Under the pieces are notes generated by a model. It did not search any database and had not been told where the DNA came from. It saw only the letters and a program-made list of their open reading frames with translations. Below are positions 17,752 through 27,235 of a stretch of 64,000 bases of DNA, piece after piece. The translations under genes and the position numbers were made by a program. The number at the start of each line of letters is the position of its first letter. Position 1 is the stretch's first letter. Origin of the DNA: Mangrovibacterium sp041596335 (GTDB lineage Bacteria; Bacteroidota; Bacteroidia; Bacteroidales; Prolixibacteraceae); assembly GCF_041596335.1 (NCBI RefSeq), contig NZ_JBFHIT010000025.1:6455-70454 (forward strand), given 5' to 3'.

Positions 17752-18327
17752 ATGAAACTGCTAATATCAACCATGTTACTCCTAATCGGATTAACCAGCT
17801 GCACGTCTCAGAGCGAAAAGAAAGAACTGAATGATGAATCCTTAACTGAATTAGAATTGATTGAAAGAGGTCGTTATCTGGTTTCAAGCATTGGATGCGA
17901 CGATTGCCACAGCCCGAAAATGATGACGGATCAGGGCTTGATTCCGGATCCGGCAACCCGTTTTGCCGGCCATATTGAAGGTGATCTCACCGCTAAAGTA
18001 AATAACGATGCTCTTGCAGACTGGGCTCTTTTTAACTTGAGCTTTACTGCAGCCGTCGGACCGTGGGGAATCTCCTATGCCGGAAACATCTCATCCGACG
18101 ATTCGGGAATTGGAACCTGGACTGAAGAACAATTTGTCATGGCCATGCGCGAAGGTCAATTTAAAGGTCTTGCGGGAACGCGCAAACTGCTACCTCCGAT
18201 GCCTTGGCAAAATTACGCCAACCTTTCCGACGAGGATCTGAAAGCAATGTATACCTACCTAAAAAGCACCAAACCAATCCGCAATGTGGTTCCACCTCCG
18301 GTGAGTCCGGAAGAGCTATTTAAATAA
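17752..18327 (+). CDS. Mono-haem c-type cytochrome lipoprotein
   Basis: A 191-residue lipoprotein: signal peptide with lipobox LTSC (Cys17), then a class I cytochrome c domain with the haem motif C49-D-D-C-H53 (in SSIGCDDCHSPKM). The candidate distal methionine is in LLPPMPWQNYANL. The C-terminal helix is DEDLKAMYTYLKST. It probably carries electrons in the periplasm, perhaps for a dehydrogenase, but no partner gene is adjacent. Confidence 0.88.
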   Translation: MKLLISTMLLLIGLTSCTSQSEKKELNDESLTELELIERGRYLVSSIGCDDCHSPKMMTDQGLIPDPATRFAGHIEGDLTAKVNNDALADWALFNLSFTAAVGPWGISYAGNISSDDSGIGTWTEEQFVMAMREGQFKGLAGTRKLLPPMPWQNYANLSDEDLKAMYTYLKSTKPIRNVVPPPVSPEELFK

Positions 18328-18548
18328 TACGTCTCCTCCATTATCCGGACACTATTGATAGCGATCTGAATTGCGTACGACAGCAACGCGTTAAACCGGA
18401 CGTATTTAGGATGGTAGGAACAGATCAAAAAGCCGATGAATTACCCACCCGAACCGTGCGAGAAATCGATTATAACCCATATTTCGTTCAACCTGTTAAG
18501 TTAGTGTCAATAAATATTCAAGCAAAGTAGCTGCTATCGAAATAAAAC

Positions 18549-18556
18549 TATCTTTG
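18549..18556 (+). promoter_or_regulatory. -7 promoter element before typA
   Basis: TATCTTTG is an exact match to the Bacteroidota -7 consensus TAnnTTTG, 22 bases before the typA start. No convincing -33 TTG was found. A GGAG Shine-Dalgarno sits between it and the ATG. Confidence 0.6.
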
Positions 18557-18578
18557 CGCCACCAATTTTGGAGATTAT

Positions 18579-20384
18579 ATGCAGAAGATTAGAAACATCG
18601 CGATTATCGCGCACGTTGACCACGGGAAAACTACACTGGTCGACAAAATGATTTACTATTGTAACATCGTAAAGGCTCATGAAAAACATGACGACCTGAT
18701 CCTTGATAATAATGACCTGGAACGCGAACGCGGAATTACAATTCTGGCAAAGAACGTTTCGGTGACTTACAAAGATATCAAGATTAACATTATTGACACC
18801 CCTGGCCACGCCGACTTTGGCGGAGAGGTTGAGCGTGTGTTGAATATGGCCGATGGTGTACTTTTGCTGGCCGATGCCTTTGAAGGTACAATGCCACAAA
18901 CCCGATTTGTATTGTCGAAAGCCTTAGCGCTTGGACTTAAACCAATCGTTGTTGTTAATAAGGTTGACAAGCCAAACTGTCGCCCTGACGAAGTTCACGA
19001 ACAGGTTTTCGACCTGATGTTTAGCTTGGATGCAACCGAAGAACAGTTGGATTTCCCAACCATCTACGGATCGGCAAAAGAAGGCTGGATGACCAATGAT
19101 TTAGCCGTGAAGACTGACAGCATTGAGCCATTGCTTGACGCGATCCTGGAATATATTCCCGCTCCGAAAGAAAACATGGGGACACCCCAAATGCTGATTA
19201 CTTCTTTGGATTACTCATCCTACGTTGGCCGTATTGCGATTGGCCGTATTCACCGTGGAGAGTTGAAAGAAGGCATGCAAGTTGCCCTGGCAAAACGCGA
19301 CGGCTCGGTAAAACGTAGCCGGATTAAAGAAATCCATACATTCTCCGGCTTAGGTCGTCAGAAAGTGCAATCAATGCACGATGGTGACATTTGTGCCTTA
19401 GTTGGAATCGAAGGATTCGACATTGGCGATTCAATCTGCGATATTGAAAATCCGGAACCATTGGATCCGATTGCAGTAGACGAACCAACAATGAGCATGG
19501 TTTTCACCATCAATGATTCTCCATTCTTTGGTAAAGAAGGAAAATTTGTGACTTCACGTCACTTGAAAGACCGTTTGGAAAAAGAGCTGGAAAAAAACCT
19601 GGCTCTGCGCGTTCAACAATCTGAAACAGCCGACTCTTTTACTGTTTATGGTCGCGGTGTTCTTCACTTATCGGTTTTAATTGAAACCATGCGCCGTGAA
19701 GGATATGAAATTCAGGTTGGTCAACCTAAAGTGTTGTTCAAAGAAATTGGCGGCATCAAATGTGAGCCAATCGAAGAAATGCACGTTGACGTTCCGGACG
19801 AGTACAGCGGTAAAGTTGTAGAGATGGTAACGATCCGCAAAGGTGAAATGCAAAATATGGAACGCAAAGGCGACCGTATCCACCTGGAATTTTTGATTCC
19901 TTCACGTGGTATCATCGGCCTGCGTACCAACATGTTAACAGCAACAGCCGGTGAAGCTGTCATGACTCACCGATTTATTGAATACCAACCCATGAAAGGG
20001 ACAATTGATGGCCGTAGCAACGGATCGTTGATTGCAAAAGAACCTGGAACAACATTCGCCTACGCACTTGGCAAGTTGCAGGATCGTGGTAAATTCTTCA
20101 TTGAACCGGGTGCCGAGGTGTACGAAGGAATGGTTATTGGCGAAAATAGCCGTGCCGACGATATCGTGGTGAACGTAACTCAATCGAAAAAGCTGACTAA
20201 CATGCGTGCGTCAGGATCTGACGATAAAGTTCGTTTAGCTCCCCCAACTGTATTCAGTCTGGAAGAAGCGCTCGAATACATTGGCAACGACGAATACCTG
20301 GAAGTAACGCCAAAGTCACTTCGTATGCGGAAAATTTGGCTGAAAGAAGCCGAACGCAAACGTGGCGGAAAAATCCTCTACTAA
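18579..20384 (+). CDS. typA: Ribosome-associated GTPase TypA/BipA
   Basis: A 601-residue translational GTPase of normal length. The G domain shows AHVDHGKTT (G1), the switch I stretch ERERGITI, DTPGHADF (G3) and NKVD (G4). EF-G-like domains follow, and the BipA-specific C-terminal domain ends KEAERKRGGKILY. BipA binds the 70S/50S ribosome and supports ribosome assembly and stress or low-temperature growth. It is a single-gene unit with its own promoter-like element and terminator. Confidence 0.97.
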   Translation: MQKIRNIAIIAHVDHGKTTLVDKMIYYCNIVKAHEKHDDLILDNNDLERERGITILAKNVSVTYKDIKINIIDTPGHADFGGEVERVLNMADGVLLLADAFEGTMPQTRFVLSKALALGLKPIVVVNKVDKPNCRPDEVHEQVFDLMFSLDATEEQLDFPTIYGSAKEGWMTNDLAVKTDSIEPLLDAILEYIPAPKENMGTPQMLITSLDYSSYVGRIAIGRIHRGELKEGMQVALAKRDGSVKRSRIKEIHTFSGLGRQKVQSMHDGDICALVGIEGFDIGDSICDIENPEPLDPIAVDEPTMSMVFTINDSPFFGKEGKFVTSRHLKDRLEKELEKNLALRVQQSETADSFTVYGRGVLHLSVLIETMRREGYEIQVGQPKVLFKEIGGIKCEPIEEMHVDVPDEYSGKVVEMVTIRKGEMQNMERKGDRIHLEFLIPSRGIIGLRTNMLTATAGEAVMTHRFIEYQPMKGTIDGRSNGSLIAKEPGTTFAYALGKLQDRGKFFIEPGAEVYEGMVIGENSRADDIVVNVTQSKKLTNMRASGSDDKVRLAPPTVFSLEEALEYIGNDEYLEVTPKSLRMRKIWLKEAERKRGGKILY

Positions 20385-20423
20385 TCGATAGTCAAGTACT
20401 GACAACGATCAGTACGCAAGATA

Positions 20424-20468
20424 AAAGCGATTAAAGTCTGCAAAATGACTTTAATCGCTTTCCTTTTT
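20424..20468 (+). terminator. Intrinsic terminator of typA
   Basis: A perfect 15-base inverted repeat (AAAGCGATTAAAGTC at 20424-20438, its complement at 20447-20461) is followed by CCTTTTTG. Confidence 0.85.
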
Positions 20469-20570
20469 GTTCGTTTTCGAAAACCCAATTGAAGAAACGA
20501 CGTACATAAAACTGTGGACTAAACGAAAGAACTGCATTTATGCAGCAATATTTATTCTGTGGTAACCTCT

Positions 20571-20608
20571 AAAAAAGCAGACCCGCCTGAGAGAATCAGA
20601 CGGGTCTG
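20571..20608 (-). terminator. Intrinsic terminator of the DUF4494 gene
   Basis: CAGACCCGCCTGA (20578-20590) and TCAGACGGGTCTG (20596-20608) form a 13-base stem with one G-T pair or mismatch. On the minus strand the stem is followed by six T (20571-20576). Confidence 0.85.
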
Positions 20609-20613
20609 TATTT

Positions 20614-21216
20614 TTACGCGTTATTATCGTCATCGATTTCGCCATCAGCTATCGGCGGATCATCGTCGAAATTAGCCTCATCATCCTCTTCACTTTCTTC
20701 AAATTCTTCAGAGGCCAACAAGTCATCAATTGATTCCTTTTGCGGGGCAACCGGTTTCAAATGTGGCGGAACTTGCTGCTTCTGGTCATCTGCAAAATAA
20801 GGGAACACATCAACGATATTACTCAAAGTCATCGATGTGGTGTGATAAGGAACCAAAATGTACGACAGACCTTCTTCGAGCCGCTGAAGCGCTTCTTTAA
20901 AATCGTCGGCAGCTACCAGGAAGTAGTTATTCACCTTCTTCTCTTTTCCCGCTTTCTCATCGATTGTTACAATGGCTATGCGCGCTTTGTACCAAAACTC
21001 CCCGCTTTCAGCCGGATAGATCTCAACGATATTTGATTTTTTGATGTTGTCAATCTGAAACTCACCACGGATAATCTGCTGCATTTGCTGAATAATCCGT
21101 GCTTCGGCATCGGTAAATGACACCGCGTCAACCAGGTACGACTCGCCCACTTTGCGTTCACGTCCATCCTGATCAACCTTCACATATTTAACTTTTACTT
21201 CGAACCAAGTTTGCAT
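20614..21216 (-). CDS. DUF4494 family protein
   Basis: A 200-residue cytoplasmic protein. The first 145 residues match the Bacteroidota-specific DUF4494 pattern (MQTWFEVKVKYVKVDQDGRERKVGESYLVDA...FTDAEARI). From about residue 160 the tail is an acidic, low-complexity run rich in E and D. Function is unknown in the family. It stands alone, with a -7 element upstream and its own terminator. Confidence 0.85.
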   Translation of the reverse strand: MQTWFEVKVKYVKVDQDGRERKVGESYLVDAVSFTDAEARIIQQMQQIIRGEFQIDNIKKSNIVEIYPAESGEFWYKARIAIVTIDEKAGKEKKVNNYFLVAADDFKEALQRLEEGLSYILVPYHTTSMTLSNIVDVFPYFADDQKQQVPPHLKPVAPQKESIDDLLASEEFEESEEDDEANFDDDPPIADGEIDDDNNA

Positions 21217-21239
21217 GTTATTCTTTTTTAATCAGCTCA

Positions 21240-21247
21240 CAAAGATA
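21240..21247 (-). promoter_or_regulatory. -7 promoter element of the DUF4494 gene
   Basis: On the minus strand this reads TATCTTTG, an exact TAnnTTTG match, 23 bases before the start codon. Confidence 0.55.
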
Positions 21248-21445
21248 TTTTCTTTGTCGACTAAGCTCCCCTTTTTCAAGATTAATTATCCACAAAAATC
21301 CGGTTTTTAAGTTTTTCTGAGCAAATATATCGGTTGAAAAGTAGCTGAACAGCAGCCGTAAAGATTTGCCTACTCCTCAAGGTTCGTTAAATTAGTAGAA
21401 TCAATCTGCAACGGACACAATTTCGCAACTTTAAGATTCAAGCCT

Positions 21446-22570
21446 ATGATTATTGGAGTCCTAAAAGATGCCTTACCTGAACGCCGGGTGGCACTTCTGC
21501 CTGAAAACATCAAAATGCTCGTAGCCCGCAAGGCAAAGGTCGTACTTGAAAGCGGAGCCGGAACCGAAGCCTTTGCAACCGACAGTGAATTCACCGAAGC
21601 CGGAGCTGAAGTTCTGGCCCGTGAGCAAGTCATTGACAAAGCCGATCTGCTGGTTCTTGTGGGCGAACCGGAGCTCTCGCTCATTAAACAGCTTAAGAAA
21701 GGCCAGGTTTGGCTGAGTGAATACAAACCTCTGTGGAATAAGAATCTCGTCAAAGAATTTCAAAAAGCGGGCATCACCAGTTTCAGCATGGATGCTGTTC
21801 CCCGAACAACCCGGGCACAGGCCATGGATGTGCTATCGTCGATGGCCACCATTGCCGGGTACAAATCGGTGCTGGAAGCAGCCAATCACCTCCCCTCTTT
21901 CTTCCCCATGTTTATATCGGCTGCCGGAACCATCCGCCCGGCGAATGTGCTCATTCTGGGAGCCGGAGTTGCCGGATTGCAAGCCATTGCCATTGCCCGA
22001 AAATTAGGCGCGCAAGTCGAAGCATTCGATGTTCGGTCGGCAGTAAAAGAAGAGGTGATGAGTCTGGGGGCTCGTTTTGTCGAAGTTGAAGGGGCAACAG
22101 AAGATGCAGCGGCTGGAGGTTATGCCGTTGAGCAATCTGAAGCTTACAAGCGTAAGCAGCAGGAGGCAATCAACCGGCATGCAGCCAAAGCCAATGTGGT
22201 GATCTGCACCGCCCAGATCCCCGGGCGAAAAGCGCCGTTGCTTATTTCAAAGGACGTTGTAGCCAGCATGCAGCCAGGCTCTGTAATCATCGATTTAGCT
22301 TCGTCAACAGGTGGCAATTGCGAACTTAGCGAAGACAACAAACTGGTGGTAAAACATGGTGTCTCCATCATCGGCCAATCCAACTACGCAGCGCAAATGC
22401 CTAAAGATGCCAGCAAAATGTTTGGCAAAAATGTCAGTAATTTTCTTGAACTACTCATCGACGAAGAAGGAAACCTCAAACTTGATTTTGACGATGAGAT
22501 CGTCAGAGGAACCTGCATCACCCACGAAGGTGAACTAATAAACGAACGTATTAAATCGGTAATCGACTAA
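21446..22570 (+). CDS. pntA: NAD(P) transhydrogenase subunit alpha, part 1 (NAD-binding domain dI)
   Basis: A 374-residue soluble domain I. It has the PntA/alanine dehydrogenase N-terminus (VLKDALPERRVALLPEN), the RAQAMDVLSSMATIAGY segment, the NAD-binding Rossmann loop LGAGVAGLQAIAIARKLGAQV with aspartate in FDVRS, and the mobile-loop region. It lacks the membrane helices that follow in fused PntA; those are in the next gene two bases on. Together the three genes form the proton-translocating enzyme that reduces NADP+ with NADH. Confidence 0.95.
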   Translation: MIIGVLKDALPERRVALLPENIKMLVARKAKVVLESGAGTEAFATDSEFTEAGAEVLAREQVIDKADLLVLVGEPELSLIKQLKKGQVWLSEYKPLWNKNLVKEFQKAGITSFSMDAVPRTTRAQAMDVLSSMATIAGYKSVLEAANHLPSFFPMFISAAGTIRPANVLILGAGVAGLQAIAIARKLGAQVEAFDVRSAVKEEVMSLGARFVEVEGATEDAAAGGYAVEQSEAYKRKQQEAINRHAAKANVVICTAQIPGRKAPLLISKDVVASMQPGSVIIDLASSTGGNCELSEDNKLVVKHGVSIIGQSNYAAQMPKDASKMFGKNVSNFLELLIDEEGNLKLDFDDEIVRGTCITHEGELINERIKSVID

Positions 22571-22572
22571 TC

Positions 22573-22887
22573 ATGGAATCAGTACTTCAATTTTTCTTTA
22601 CCTATAAGGAAGCCATTTTCATCATTGCCCTCTCCGTTTTTCTGGGCATTGAAGTAATCTCCAACGTACCTTCCGTTTTGCATACGCCACTCATGTCGGG
22701 AGCCAATGCCATCAGCGGAGTTATTATTATCGGCGGTATTATTTTAGTTGGACATGCCGACGCCGGCAAAATTTCGCTGGAGCTCATCCTCGGAATTCTC
22801 GCCATTTTGTTTGCCACCCTCAACGTAGTTGGTGGTTTTGTGGTGACCGATCGTATGCTCGAAATGTTCAAAAAGAAGAAAAAATAG
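22573..22887 (+). CDS. pntAB: NAD(P) transhydrogenase subunit alpha, part 2 (membrane domain)
   Basis: A 104-residue protein of about three membrane helices, including the conserved SNVPSVLHTPLMSGANAISG segment of the membrane domain. It separates only the first part of the proton channel from domain I; the rest is in pntB. Spacing is two bases from pntAA and eight to pntB. Confidence 0.94.
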   Translation: MESVLQFFFTYKEAIFIIALSVFLGIEVISNVPSVLHTPLMSGANAISGVIIIGGIILVGHADAGKISLELILGILAILFATLNVVGGFVVTDRMLEMFKKKKK

Positions 22888-22895
22888 GAGGCGGT

Positions 22896-24335
22896 ATGGA
22901 TCAAATAATCAGAACGCTAAATGGTACACCTTTTACCTTGGGCGAAACAATACTCGAACTAAGCTACCTGGTTGCTGCTCTTATGTTTGTGTTTGGACTA
23001 AAATTACTTAGCCACCCCGAAACAGCGCGCCGCGGAAATTTGTGGGCTGCTGCCGGTATGCTTCTGGGAATGCTGACAACCTTACTGCTTCACAAAACAG
23101 ATAGTGGTCGGGCGATTCCTATGGCGAATGTCTGGATAATTTTGGCCGCGATTGGACTTGGCTCTGTCATTGGTTGGATTGTTGCCCGAAAAATTAAGAT
23201 GACAGCCATGCCTCAATTGGTTTCACTCTATAATGCCACGGGTGGTGCAGCCTCCATGTTGGTTGCTTTGCTCGAATTTCCGAATGTCGACATGAGCCAC
23301 AAAGGCTCAGTTTTAGTGACCTTGCTGGGCATGATCATCGGAGCTGTCGCATTCAGTGGTAGCATGATCGCATTTGGGAAACTGGATGGCAAAATTGGTG
23401 ACATTCGTTCCGGATTGATGAAATATGTCAATATGCTGCTAATGGCCGTTACGTTCGGCCTGGCGACATGGATGCTTTTTTCGAACCAAACACCTTCTGC
23501 TCTCAATTGGGCCATCTATTTATTGATGGTACTTTCGTTACTTTACGGCATTCTGTTCGTGATGCCCATTGGCGGAGCCGACATGCCGGTCGTCATTTCA
23601 TTACTGAATAGTTTTACGGGAATTGCTGCTGCCATGGCCGGATTTATTTACCACAACCAAGCCATGATTTTAGGTGGCATATTGGTTGGTGCTGCCGGAA
23701 CAATCCTCACTGTTTTGATGTGTAAAGCTATGAATCGCTCACTTTTGAATGTAATCATCGGCGCTTTCGGTGGTGGAACTTCAGCGGCAACGACCGATCA
23801 GGGAGAGATGAAGGAAATGACACTCAGCGATGCTGCTGTATTAATGAGCTACTCCCAATCGGTGGTCATAGTTCCGGGATACGGCTTGGCGGTTGCTCAG
23901 GCTCAACATGTTTGCCACGAGCTGGACTCACTGCTGTCCAACAAAGGTGTCAATGTTCGCTATGCCATCCACCCCGTAGCCGGTCGAATGCCGGGCCATA
24001 TGAATGTTTTGTTGGCTGAAGCCGATGTTCCCTATGGTCAATTAGTCGAAATGGAAACCATTAACCCGGACTTGCCCAACACTGATGTGGTGATTGTAAT
24101 TGGAGCCAACGATGTGGTGAACCCGGCCGCGATAAACGATCCCGGAAGTCCAATTGCCGGAATGCCCATCATACGTGCGCATGAAGCAAAAAACATAATC
24201 GTTATGAAACGCGGACGCGGAAAAGGATATGCAGGCATTGAAAACGAACTTTTTTTTGGCGAAAAAACCCGATTGCTCTTTGGAAACGCGAAAGACACAC
24301 TGCAAAAACTGGTGAGTGAAATAAAAAACTTATAG
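22896..24335 (+). CDS. pntB: NAD(P) transhydrogenase subunit beta
   Basis: A 479-residue subunit: about eight or nine membrane helices (residues 1-300), then the NADP-binding domain III with the VPGYGLAVAQAQH Rossmann loop, HPVAGRMPGHMNVLLAEA, and the GANDVVNPAA and MKRGRGKGYAGI NADP-contact motifs. A strong GGAGG Shine-Dalgarno precedes the start. It completes the three-gene transhydrogenase operon. Confidence 0.96.
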   Translation: MDQIIRTLNGTPFTLGETILELSYLVAALMFVFGLKLLSHPETARRGNLWAAAGMLLGMLTTLLLHKTDSGRAIPMANVWIILAAIGLGSVIGWIVARKIKMTAMPQLVSLYNATGGAASMLVALLEFPNVDMSHKGSVLVTLLGMIIGAVAFSGSMIAFGKLDGKIGDIRSGLMKYVNMLLMAVTFGLATWMLFSNQTPSALNWAIYLLMVLSLLYGILFVMPIGGADMPVVISLLNSFTGIAAAMAGFIYHNQAMILGGILVGAAGTILTVLMCKAMNRSLLNVIIGAFGGGTSAATTDQGEMKEMTLSDAAVLMSYSQSVVIVPGYGLAVAQAQHVCHELDSLLSNKGVNVRYAIHPVAGRMPGHMNVLLAEADVPYGQLVEMETINPDLPNTDVVIVIGANDVVNPAAINDPGSPIAGMPIIRAHEAKNIIVMKRGRGKGYAGIENELFFGEKTRLLFGNAKDTLQKLVSEIKNL

Positions 24336-24406
24336 CTGAACTTTCAGTATCTGCCGGTGGTTTCATTCCAAACAACGCTTTTCCTCAAATACAAAGCTCT
24401 AACATT

Positions 24407-25096
24407 ATGAGATGTACGATTCAAACACCAACAAATAAACTGGCGGACAGTATTGAATTTTATTCGCAGTTAAAGTTCGATTTAATCGACCTGAACAACA
24501 TTGCAGCTTTCACCGACGGGAAGGTCATCATTGAAATCAACCCGGATCGATATGCAAGAGCAGGCATCAGAATCTTCGCCGAGAACTGGCGTTCGATCGC
24601 CAATGAACTGCAGGAAATAACCAATGTGATTCAGACCCAAACAGGCTTTCTATTGAGCGACACATCGGGATGCATGATTTACCTTGAAGAATGTGATGCG
24701 CCCCGGGGATACGATACAACAGCCGTGCAACCATCTGTACTGGGAAATTTCGCAGGATTAACGTTGGAAACTACTGACATTGAAAAGTCGCTGGCTATTT
24801 GGCTAAAAATCGGATTCAAGATACAACACAAATCCGCTACTCAGGGATGGATTAGCTTGATCAGCAAAGATGGATTTCCAGTCTCAATCTTAAAAGTTCT
24901 AAACTGCCCTCACCTCTTCTTTAACCCCTCGCTGAGTTACTTTAACGGCGAAAGCAACCCGGAAATCATTCAACAAATTCGCGAACTAAAGATTCCGATC
25001 ACCGAGGAAATCACTGCCTTCAATGAAAAAGGTATTGTTGACAACATCATCATCCGCGACCCGGGAGGACTTGGATTCTTCATTTTCAACGACTAA
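24407..25096 (+). CDS. VOC (glyoxalase/bleomycin-resistance fold) family protein
   Basis: A 229-residue protein with two related halves. Each begins with a short motif typical of VOC modules (SIEFYSQLKFDLIDL in the first; FAGLTLETTDIEKSLAIWLKIGFK in the second) and ends with an aromatic-glycine strand (GGLGFFIF). Metal-ligand positions are not obvious, so enzyme activity is doubtful. It begins 71 bases after pntB and could be read from the same transcript. Reaction unknown. Confidence 0.75.
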   Translation: MRCTIQTPTNKLADSIEFYSQLKFDLIDLNNIAAFTDGKVIIEINPDRYARAGIRIFAENWRSIANELQEITNVIQTQTGFLLSDTSGCMIYLEECDAPRGYDTTAVQPSVLGNFAGLTLETTDIEKSLAIWLKIGFKIQHKSATQGWISLISKDGFPVSILKVLNCPHLFFNPSLSYFNGESNPEIIQQIRELKIPITEEITAFNEKGIVDNIIIRDPGGLGFFIFND

Positions 25097-25251
25097 AAAC
25101 GGGCTGGAACCTATTAGTTCCAATCCCGAAAAAAGACAGTCTATTAATTCTCTCATTTCGTGAAAAGGCACATTTTGGGAGGGAACCTATCGACTTAAAA
25201 AGGAATGGTCGATCGCAGGCAAACAATCACAATTCCAGCGATCCTTACTAG

Positions 25252-25449
25252 GACAACATCATCTTAACAGATCCAACAGCTCACTTAGCTGTCGGTCTAG
25301 TCATTGCCACAGATTGTTTGTTCGGAGTTACGCCGGGAACGATTGGAATTGCCCTGTTGGCTTTGGCATTTATTTCCCTGTTACCCAAGGCGGTTCGTTT
25401 TGCCCAATTTAAGTCCTCTGGGGAATTGGCTTCCGCTTTCCAACGATGA
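25252..25449 (+). pseudogene. Remnant of a membrane-protein gene (about 65 residues, no start codon)
   Basis: In this frame, after a stop at 25249-25251, the DNA reads without interruption and looks like coding sequence: DPTAHLAVGLVIATDCLFGV, a hydrophobic helix (GIALLALAFISLLP), then an amphipathic tail ending at a TGA. There is no plausible start or ribosome site, so it is probably the 3' end of a decayed transporter or membrane gene. I do not recognise the family. The rest of the 25097-25472 gap shows nothing else. Confidence 0.35.
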
Positions 25450-25472
25450 ATTTAATAGTAGGTCAAAACAAG

Positions 25473-25504
25473 AAGTGATCCGACCAAAGGTGGCCGGATC
25501 ACTT
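25473..25504 (-). terminator. Hairpin terminator of pepD (possibly bidirectional)
   Basis: AAGTGATCCG (25473-25482) and CGGATCACTT (25495-25504) form a perfect 10-base stem; ACC/GGT inside can extend it. It lies 24 bases past the pepD stop; the minus-strand side runs into CTTGTTTTG. Confidence 0.7.
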
Positions 25505-25527
25505 GCTATTTATTTCAATTTTGTTCG

Positions 25528-27048
25528 TTAAACTTCAGAATCCTCATCTTCCTCCGAATCCTCTTTGGTGGCTATTTCAACGTCCTTTACCGGAATATTT
25601 TTTAAGGTCTCAACCAGAAAATCCCAGAACTTGGCAACCGATGGAATATTCACCTTCTCATCGGGCGAATGTGGAAAACGAATTGTAGGCCCAAAGGAGA
25701 TCATATCCCAGTTTGGGTATGTTCCGCCCAAAATACCACACTCCAGGCCGGCATGAATCGCCTTAATTTCCGGCACTTTGCCATACTTTTTCTCATACGT
25801 AGCCAGCATTGTCTTAAGGATTGGAGACTCCATATTGGGGTTCCATCCCGGATAAGCTCCGCTAAACTTAACCTTGCCTCCCGCCAGAGAGAAAAGGGCT
25901 TTCATTCGATTTCCCAAATCGGCTTTAACGCTATCGACAGAGCTACGCATTAAAAACTGCAAACGAATTGTTTTGTGTTTGGCATCCGATTTCACTACAG
26001 CCAAATTGGTCGAGGTTTCCACCAATCCGGGCATGCCATCCGACATACGAATAACCCCATTTGGGCAGGCTAAAATTGATTTAGTCAGGTGAATTTGGGT
26101 ACGTTTGTCAATTAATTTGGCAATGGCATCTTCAGGCTCCAACAGAATCTTCATGTCCGGTTCGGTCAACTCAAATTCTTTGCAAATGATTTTGGCTTCT
26201 TTTTTCACCAAACGGACAAGCTTTTCCCATTTTTTCTTTTTCACCGCGACAAGCCCAAATGCTTCGCGGGGGATGGCGTTGCGCAAACTACCTCCATCGA
26301 TGCTAATTAAGCGGACACCACATTTTTCGTGTGCAATGTTTAGTAGGCGGAAAAAAACCTTATTGGCATTGGCGCGCTGCAAAATAATATCCATCCCGGA
26401 GTGACCTCCCTTCAGTCCTGTTACACTCAAGCGGCCTCCAATCAGATTCTTAGGCATCTCTTTCTTCTTATATTGAAATTCGACCGTTAAATCTTCGCCA
26501 CCGGCACATCCCACATATAATTCACCTTCATCTTCTGAATCTGTGTTCAGCATAATTTCACCTTGCATAATGCCGGCTTTCAATCCTTCAGCACCGTCCA
26601 TTCCCGTCTCTTCAGTCGCGGTAAATAGTGCCTCAATTGGCCCATGTTCCAGATTTTTTGCAGCTAAAACGGCCATAGCAGCAGCTGCTCCAATTCCATT
26701 ATCGGCACCCAAGGTTGTCCCATTTGCTTTCACCCAATCTTCATCCACATAGGTTTCAATCGGGTCAGTCGCAAAATCGTGTTTCTTATCGCTGTTTTTT
26801 TGGGGCACCATATCCAAATGGGCTTGCAGTATTACCCCTTTGCGATCTTCAAACCCGGCAGTAGCAGGCTTTCGAATGATAATATTTCCACTATCATCTT
26901 TCAGCGTTTCCAACCCTAAATTCACGCCAAAATTGAAAACAAACTCCTGTACTTTTTCTTCGTAATGTGAAGGGCGCGGAATTTGTGTCAACGCATAAAA
27001 ATTTTCCCATAGCGCTTTGGGTTCGAGATTACTGATTTCATTATTCAT
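25528..27048 (-). CDS. pepD: Aminoacyl-histidine dipeptidase (cytosol non-specific dipeptidase, M20 family)
   Basis: A 506-residue M20 metallopeptidase of the PepD type. Zinc-ligand motifs are QAHLDMVPQ, TLGADNGIG, TATEETGMDGAEG and NTDSEDEGELYVGCAGG, and the dimerisation insert contains the GGHSGMDI motif. PepD hydrolyses Xaa-His and other dipeptides in the cytosol. Length is slightly above the E. coli enzyme (485) because of an acidic C-terminal tail (EDSEEDEDSEV). Single-gene unit. Confidence 0.95.
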   Translation of the reverse strand: MNNEISNLEPKALWENFYALTQIPRPSHYEEKVQEFVFNFGVNLGLETLKDDSGNIIIRKPATAGFEDRKGVILQAHLDMVPQKNSDKKHDFATDPIETYVDEDWVKANGTTLGADNGIGAAAAMAVLAAKNLEHGPIEALFTATEETGMDGAEGLKAGIMQGEIMLNTDSEDEGELYVGCAGGEDLTVEFQYKKKEMPKNLIGGRLSVTGLKGGHSGMDIILQRANANKVFFRLLNIAHEKCGVRLISIDGGSLRNAIPREAFGLVAVKKKKWEKLVRLVKKEAKIICKEFELTEPDMKILLEPEDAIAKLIDKRTQIHLTKSILACPNGVIRMSDGMPGLVETSTNLAVVKSDAKHKTIRLQFLMRSSVDSVKADLGNRMKALFSLAGGKVKFSGAYPGWNPNMESPILKTMLATYEKKYGKVPEIKAIHAGLECGILGGTYPNWDMISFGPTIRFPHSPDEKVNIPSVAKFWDFLVETLKNIPVKDVEIATKEDSEEDEDSEV

Positions 27049-27235
27049 GGTATATGTTTTTTTTGATTTTTAATTTTATGTTCGAAGAATACCGGCAAAA
27101 CAGGACCTTCACTAGTTAATCGGGAAATCGACTGGCTGAATTAAATCCATCACGCTCTGTTTTTTTTTCAAATAATTAATGAATACCTCTCCGAACTACA
27201 ACAAATAAAACCAAGAACCGGGCATCCGGTTCAGT

